Source: JAVWMQ01 sp036646055 | GTDB taxonomy: Bacteria > Bacillota > Clostridia > Peptostreptococcales > Anaerovoracaceae | Length of the DNA stretch: 64,000 nt | Direction of reading: 5' to 3' | NCBI GenBank assembly: GCA_036646055.1 | Contig: JAVXMY010000005.1 | Span: forward strand, 1 to 64,000 | Shown: positions 60,102 through 64,000 of the stretch, in pieces | Layout: every line of letters begins with the position of its first letter | How positions within the stretch are numbered: position 1 is the stretch's first letter | The notes under the pieces: model-generated | What the model was told of the DNA's origin: nothing | The model's database searches: none | What the model saw: only the letters and a program-made list of their open reading frames with translations | Program-made: the position numbers and the translations under genes

Positions 60102-60979
60102 AAATCAAACTTTTAACAGTGGCTGCAGTGCTAAGTTTATATAATATAATTATAACATTAATAATAAATGACAAAATGTATTCGATCTTTGCAATTATAA
60201 TTGGTACATTTATTGGTATTTACTTGCTGTATAAGTGGATGGTTAATCCTATTTCATTAATGAAAAAACAAATTAAAGCTGTTGAAGATGAGAATGCTAG
60301 AATTGAGAACATCAGAAAAGAATTTGTTGCAAATGTGTCTCATGAATTAAAAACACCATTAACTTCTATATCTGGATTTATTGAAACCTTGCAAAACGGC
60401 GCGGCCGAAGATCCAGAAGCTAGAAATAAGTTTATTGAAATAATTGCCATTGAAACAGCCCGGTTAAAAAGATTAATTCAGGATATTTTGATTTTGTCTG
60501 ATATTGAAAGTAATATTGAAACAAGTAATGTGGATTTTTCTATTAATGATATTATAACTAAAGTAATTGAACTTTTAGACCCTATTGCTAAACAGAAAAA
60601 AATCAGCATTGAGTGTGCTTTTCATGATAATATTTATTTAAATGGAAATGAGGACAAATTCACACAAATGATTGTTAATTTAGTTGAGAATGCGATTAAG
60701 TATTCAAATGAGGATACAATTGTAAATGTTGACACTACTGAAAACAATAATCAAATAATTATCAATGTTATTGATCATGGCATTGGCATTGCCAAAGACG
60801 ATTTAAATAGAATATCTGAAAGATTTTATAGAGTTGATAAATCAAGATCTACTAAAGTTGGAGGTACTGGTTTAGGCTTATCTATTGTAAAACATACAGC
60901 AACTCTTTTTGGTGGAGATTTACAGATTAAAAGTGAATTAGGAAAAGGCTCGACTTTTTCTATTGTAATTAATAAATAA
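60098..60979 (+). CDS. phoR: minimal PhoR-type sensor histidine kinase
   Basis: A 293-residue kinase with two adjacent membrane helices (about 5-23 and 28-47) separated by a loop of only a few residues, so there is no extracytoplasmic sensor domain, and no HAMP or PAS domain of normal size. The H-box is FVANVSHELKTPLTSISGF with His82; N-box VNLVENAIKYS, G1 DHGIGIAKDD, F and G2 TKVGGTGLGLSIVKH are intact. Typical Firmicute PhoR is near 560-590 residues. Overlap with phoP by 4 nt shows they are one operon. The phosphate signal may come through the flanking PhoU-like transporters (inference). Confidence 0.9.
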   Translation: MKIKLLTVAAVLSLYNIIITLIINDKMYSIFAIIIGTFIGIYLLYKWMVNPISLMKKQIKAVEDENARIENIRKEFVANVSHELKTPLTSISGFIETLQNGAAEDPEARNKFIEIIAIETARLKRLIQDILILSDIESNIETSNVDFSINDIITKVIELLDPIAKQKKISIECAFHDNIYLNGNEDKFTQMIVNLVENAIKYSNEDTIVNVDTTENNNQIIINVIDHGIGIAKDDLNRISERFYRVDKSRSTKVGGTGLGLSIVKHTATLFGGDLQIKSELGKGSTFSIVINK

Positions 60980-60990
60980 TAGACATAGGA

Positions 60991-61026
60991 GAAATGTTAA
61001 CTAAAATTAACATTTCTTTTTTTTTT
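60991..61026 (+). terminator. intrinsic terminator of the Na/Pi-phoPR unit
   Basis: GAAATGTTAA/TTAACATTTC (60991-61000 with 61007-61016) is a 10-bp stem followed by ten Ts, separating phoPR from the second transporter. The stem itself contains TTAACA, so it might also be a Pho repeat. Confidence 0.85.
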
Positions 61027-61051
61027 ACGTAAACTTAACAATAGTTTAACA
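61024..61051 (+). promoter_or_regulatory. Pho box upstream of second Na/Pi gene
   Basis: TTTACG (61024-61029), TTAACA (61035-61040) and TTAACA (61046-61051) repeat at 11-bp intervals with 5-bp spacers, directly after the terminator and about 70 bp before the ATG. The pattern matches the first Pho box. Confidence 0.78.
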
Positions 61052-61121
61052 CAAAGAAACTTCAAAGAGATTTGAATATATGAGAAACTGTTAAAAGGAA
61101 GATTGCGTTAGGAGGATAAAA

Positions 61122-62795
61122 ATGGAAACTTTTAGAATAATAACGACACTACTGGGAGGCCTTGCAATATTCATATTTGGAATGAATATGATGAGTGAAG
61201 GATTACAAAAAGCAGCAGGTGATAAGATGCGTAGAATCTTATCAATGTTAACTGTAAACCCAGTACTAGGTGTTTTGGCTGGGGCGCTAACTACAGCAGT
61301 ATTACAAAGTAGTAGTGCTACAACAGTTATGGTAATTGGCTTTGTAAGTGCAGGCTTAATGAAATTACCACAGGCAATAAGTGTTATTTTGGGTGCCAAT
61401 ATAGGTACAACAATGACAGCTCAATTAATAGCATTTAACATAGGAGATTATGCATGGATCTTTGTATTTATAGGATTTATATTGTATTTCTTTTTAAAGA
61501 AAAAAGCGCTAGTAGCTGATATTGGGCAGATTATATTTAGTTTCGGCTTGTTGTTTGTTGGAATTAACACGATGGCAGAGACAATGGTACCGCTAGCAGC
61601 ATCACCAATGTTTTCAGACATGATACTAAAGGTACAAGATATTCCGATTTTAGGTGTAGCAGTTGGTACATTAATGACAGTAGTTATTCAGAGTTCTTCA
61701 GCTACAATTGCAGTACTTCAGAATCTTGCTTCAACAGCAGGACCAGATGGTATAAGTAGTATTATTGGTCTTGAAGGAGCATTACCTATTCTTTTTGGAG
61801 ATAATATAGGAACAACAATTACTGCTCTTTTAGCATCAATTGGAGCTTCAATTAATGCAAAAAGAACAGCAATAGCACATACAATATTTAATGTATCAGG
61901 AACCTTAATTTTCATATGGTTTGTACCACAAATTGCAGACTTAATTACTAAGATATCAGGAGCAGGAGCAGAAGTTGAAGTTATTTCAAGACAAATTGCT
62001 AATGCTCATACCTTGTTCAATTTGACATGTACACTTTTGTGGCTACCGTTTATATGGGTACTTGTAAAAATTGTAACGAAAATAATACCAGGTAAAGAAA
62101 AAGAAAAACTTGATACAGAACCAATTTACCTTGATGAAAATGTGATTAATCAACCTGTATTTGCAATACATCTTGCAATACAAGAATTAACAAGAAATGC
62201 TAAGTTTGCACAGACAATGATAGTTGGATCAGCAGAAAGCTTCTTAGAAAAAAGCAAAAAAGCCATGGATTCTGTAATGGAAACAGAAAATACTCTAAAT
62301 AAAATAAGAGAAAAAATTGTAAATTATTTAGCTTTAATATTGTCCACAGAAACAGTCACAGAAGCCCAAACAGAAAAAGTATCAGCATTGATGCATGTAG
62401 CCAGTGACATTGAGCATATTGGCGATTATGCAAAAAATATTGTTAGGCTATCTAAAGAAAAGATAGACAATAAGTATGAATTTTCTGATGTTGCAAATGA
62501 GGAAATTAAAAATTGCTTCTTTAAAATTGATCGGATGATTATTAAAACAATAGAAGCCCTAGAAACGGGAAATGTATCAGATGCTTATGAAGTTTTTGAA
62601 TACGAAAAACAGTTAAACCAATATGAGTTGGAATTGAGAAGTACTCATATGGAAAGATTAAATAATAAAGAATGCTCGCCAAACTTTACTGTTGTATATG
62701 TAGATGTAGTTCATAACATAGAAAGAATGGGTGACAGTTGCAAAAATATTGCGGAAGCAGTTATTAAAGGAGCTAAACAAAAAGGTATAGTATAA
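61122..62795 (+). CDS. Na+/phosphate cotransporter family protein with PhoU-like C-terminus (second paralog)
   Basis: A 557-residue paralog of the gene at 57702; the membrane halves are roughly three-quarters identical by eye, with the same QSSSATT and GANIGTT repeats, while the PhoU-like C-terminal helices have diverged more. This points to a duplication followed by specialisation, for example in the signal sent to PhoR. GGAGG precedes the ATG. It has its own Pho box and terminator, so it is a separate transcription unit. Confidence 0.94.
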   Translation: METFRIITTLLGGLAIFIFGMNMMSEGLQKAAGDKMRRILSMLTVNPVLGVLAGALTTAVLQSSSATTVMVIGFVSAGLMKLPQAISVILGANIGTTMTAQLIAFNIGDYAWIFVFIGFILYFFLKKKALVADIGQIIFSFGLLFVGINTMAETMVPLAASPMFSDMILKVQDIPILGVAVGTLMTVVIQSSSATIAVLQNLASTAGPDGISSIIGLEGALPILFGDNIGTTITALLASIGASINAKRTAIAHTIFNVSGTLIFIWFVPQIADLITKISGAGAEVEVISRQIANAHTLFNLTCTLLWLPFIWVLVKIVTKIIPGKEKEKLDTEPIYLDENVINQPVFAIHLAIQELTRNAKFAQTMIVGSAESFLEKSKKAMDSVMETENTLNKIREKIVNYLALILSTETVTEAQTEKVSALMHVASDIEHIGDYAKNIVRLSKEKIDNKYEFSDVANEEIKNCFFKIDRMIIKTIEALETGNVSDAYEVFEYEKQLNQYELELRSTHMERLNNKECSPNFTVVYVDVVHNIERMGDSCKNIAEAVIKGAKQKGIV

Positions 62796-62812
62796 TTCCA
62801 TAAAATGTAAAT

Positions 62813-62846
62813 AAAACACTTGCTTATTTCATGCAAGTGTTTTATA
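62813..62846 (+). terminator. intrinsic terminator of the second Na/Pi gene
   Basis: AAAACACTTGC/GCAAGTGTTTT (62813-62823 with 62833-62843) is an 11-bp perfect stem; its 3' arm ends in Ts. Being A/T-ended on both sides, it may work in both directions. Confidence 0.8.
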
Positions 62847-62876
62847 ATTGTTAAAAGAGGTAAAATATAACAATTA
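62845..62876. promoter_or_regulatory. 9-bp perfect inverted repeat upstream of cpaF (candidate operator)
   Basis: TAATTGTTA (62845-62853) and TAACAATTA (62868-62876) are perfect complements separated by 14 nt, 23 bp before the cpaF start. A dimeric repressor site is one possibility; an RNA hairpin with a long loop is another. No convincing -35/-10 pair was found nearby. Confidence 0.45.
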
Positions 62877-62898
62877 AGTAAAATATACGAGGGAAAGC

Positions 62899-64000
62899 AT
62901 GAGCATAACAGAAGTATTAAATGTAGTAAGAAACTATATGGTTGAATTACCCGAAGAACTAACAGAAGAACAACTTAGAGAACAGATTGAAATTGTAGTT
63001 ATAAACAATAAAAATCTTTAAGGTTATGATTTTAAAAAAGCTAAAGAAATTATAGATAGAGTATATTATTCAATAAGATCAGAAGTATCTATTCTACAAG
63101 GATATATAGATGATCCAGAAGTAGTAGAAATAATGGTTAACGGTATTGATAATATATTTGTAGAAAAAGGAGGCAAACTCTTAAAAACTGATATGAAGTT
63201 TGAATCTGTAATTGAATTAGAAACAGTAATGAGGAGGATAGCTGGTAAACTTCAAAGGGAGATTAATGAATTGAATCCAATAGTAGACGCCCGTCTAAAG
63301 TCTGGAGAACGAGTAAATTGTGTTTATAAAAACATTGCATTAAATGGTCCCATAATAACAATTAGAAAGTTTGCACCAAATGGATTTACAATGGAAGATT
63401 TAATTGAGTTTGGTACAATTTCTAAAGAAGCTGCAAAGTTCCTAGAGGTATTAGTCAATTGTAAGTACAACATTTTTGTTAGTGGGGGAACGTCATCTGG
63501 AAAAACAACTTTTTTAAATGTACTATCTAATTTTATTCCACAAAATGAGCGTGTAATAATAATAGAAGACTCAGTAGAATTGCAAGTGAATTCTATTAAT
63601 AATATTGTTCGTTTAGAATGTAAAGATTCCACATCATCTGGTAATAATGAAATAGGCATGGATCAATTAATTAAAACAAGTTTAAGAATGAGGCCAGATA
63701 GAATAATAGTTGGAGAAATTAGAGGCAAAGAAATATTAGACATGTTATCTGCTATGAATACAGGTCATGATGGTAGTTTATCTACAGGCCATGGTAATAG
63801 TGTAGTTGGTATGTTAAAGAGATTAGAGTCAATGTATCTTCAAGCTGCAAATTTTCCCATTGAGGCAATTAGGAATCAAATTTCTGAAGGTATAGATATA
63901 ATTGTACATTTAGGAAGACTTCCTGATATGAGTAGAAAAGTCTTAGAAATATCTGAAATAATTGGAACAAAAGATAATCAAATTAGTATAAATACTTTAT
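62899..64000 (+). pseudogene. CpaF/TadA secretion ATPase with in-frame TAA stop; 3' end beyond window
   Basis: Reading from ATG 62899 (GAGGG before it), codon 41 is TAA (63019-63021), yet the same frame continues for 326 codons to the window edge with a clear CpaF sequence. The N-terminal part before the stop (MSITEVLNVVRNYMV onward) fits the CpaF lead-in helices. After it come the N-terminal domain (DDPEVVEIMVNGIDNIFVE), Walker A SGGTSSGKTTFL near 63484-63519, Walker B/Asp box VIIIEDSVELQ, and the His box STGHGNSV. First in-frame ATG after the stop is 63133, which would remove the start of the domain. CpaF powers Tad pilus assembly. A nonsense mutation or a base-call error are the likely explanations. 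Confidence 0.8.

Noticed and set aside
63019..63021. Stop codon reassignment or selenocysteine/pyrrolysine insertion in cpaF
   Set aside because: The codon is TAA, not TGA or TAG, and TAA ends numerous intact genes in the window.
1..64000. CRISPR arrays, insertion sequences, prophage or replication origin
   Set aside because: No regularly spaced repeats, transposase or integrase genes, or DnaA-box clusters were recognised.

Overview
The window is AT-rich and densely coded, with clear Shine-Dalgarno sites, many 1-8 nt gene overlaps and a gene set typical of a low-GC anaerobic Firmicute of class Clostridia. Pointers to this are MinD-like ATPases carrying ferredoxin inserts, HemZ, a homodimer-type glycyl-tRNA synthetase followed by pyruvate phosphate dikinase, RNase J, YlbF, YqeK, MtaB, a fused SecDF and an N-terminal EF-P Lys32. 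The genus cannot be named from the sequence alone. No insertion sequences, prophage genes or CRISPR arrays were seen, and no gene-free stretch exceeds 300 bases.

Layout. 1-5044: a MATE transporter faces a minus-strand operon of DUF134 regulator, NifX-like protein, two P-loop/ferredoxin ATPases, a second NifX-like protein and a MerR regulator; this resembles the 'orange protein' (ORP) clusters of anaerobes. 5184-13945: small unknown protein, aldehyde dehydrogenase, topoisomerase III, DNA polymerase I, CoaE and an orphan peptide-binding lipoprotein. 13989-21301: tRNA-Leu(GAG), an AbrB-like regulator with an ABC-2 exporter, a FetAB-type ABC pair, a large RND exporter with a roughly 200-residue insert, and tRNA-Leu(CAA). 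21335-44283: long housekeeping operons (YajC, SecDF, Rel, HemZ, HisRS, AspRS, NadD, YqeK, RsfS, LeuRS, RNase J, YlbF, EF-P, MltG, the tRNA-U34 enzymes TrmR and TrhP, MtaB). 44346-53627: HinT, S21, YqeY, PhoH, YbeY, Cdd, Era, RecO, DUF4342, GlyRS and PPDK. 53730-56423: a yybP-ykoY manganese riboswitch controlling a P-type cation ATPase.

56574-64000 is the most unusual part. A CpaE/TadZ-like protein with a degenerate Walker A and a CpaF/TadA ATPase with an in-frame TAA are separated by a phosphate cassette: Na/Pi cotransporter, PhoP-type response regulator, minimal PhoR-type kinase, second Na/Pi cotransporter. Both transporter genes are preceded by TTAACA-like repeats at 11-bp spacing, the arrangement of Firmicute Pho boxes. 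The two transporters are close paralogs with PhoU-like C-termini and the kinase has almost no extracellular sensor, so the four genes look like a self-contained phosphate-sensing module. Starts were set by Shine-Dalgarno position where several were possible; promoter and operator calls are by eye.
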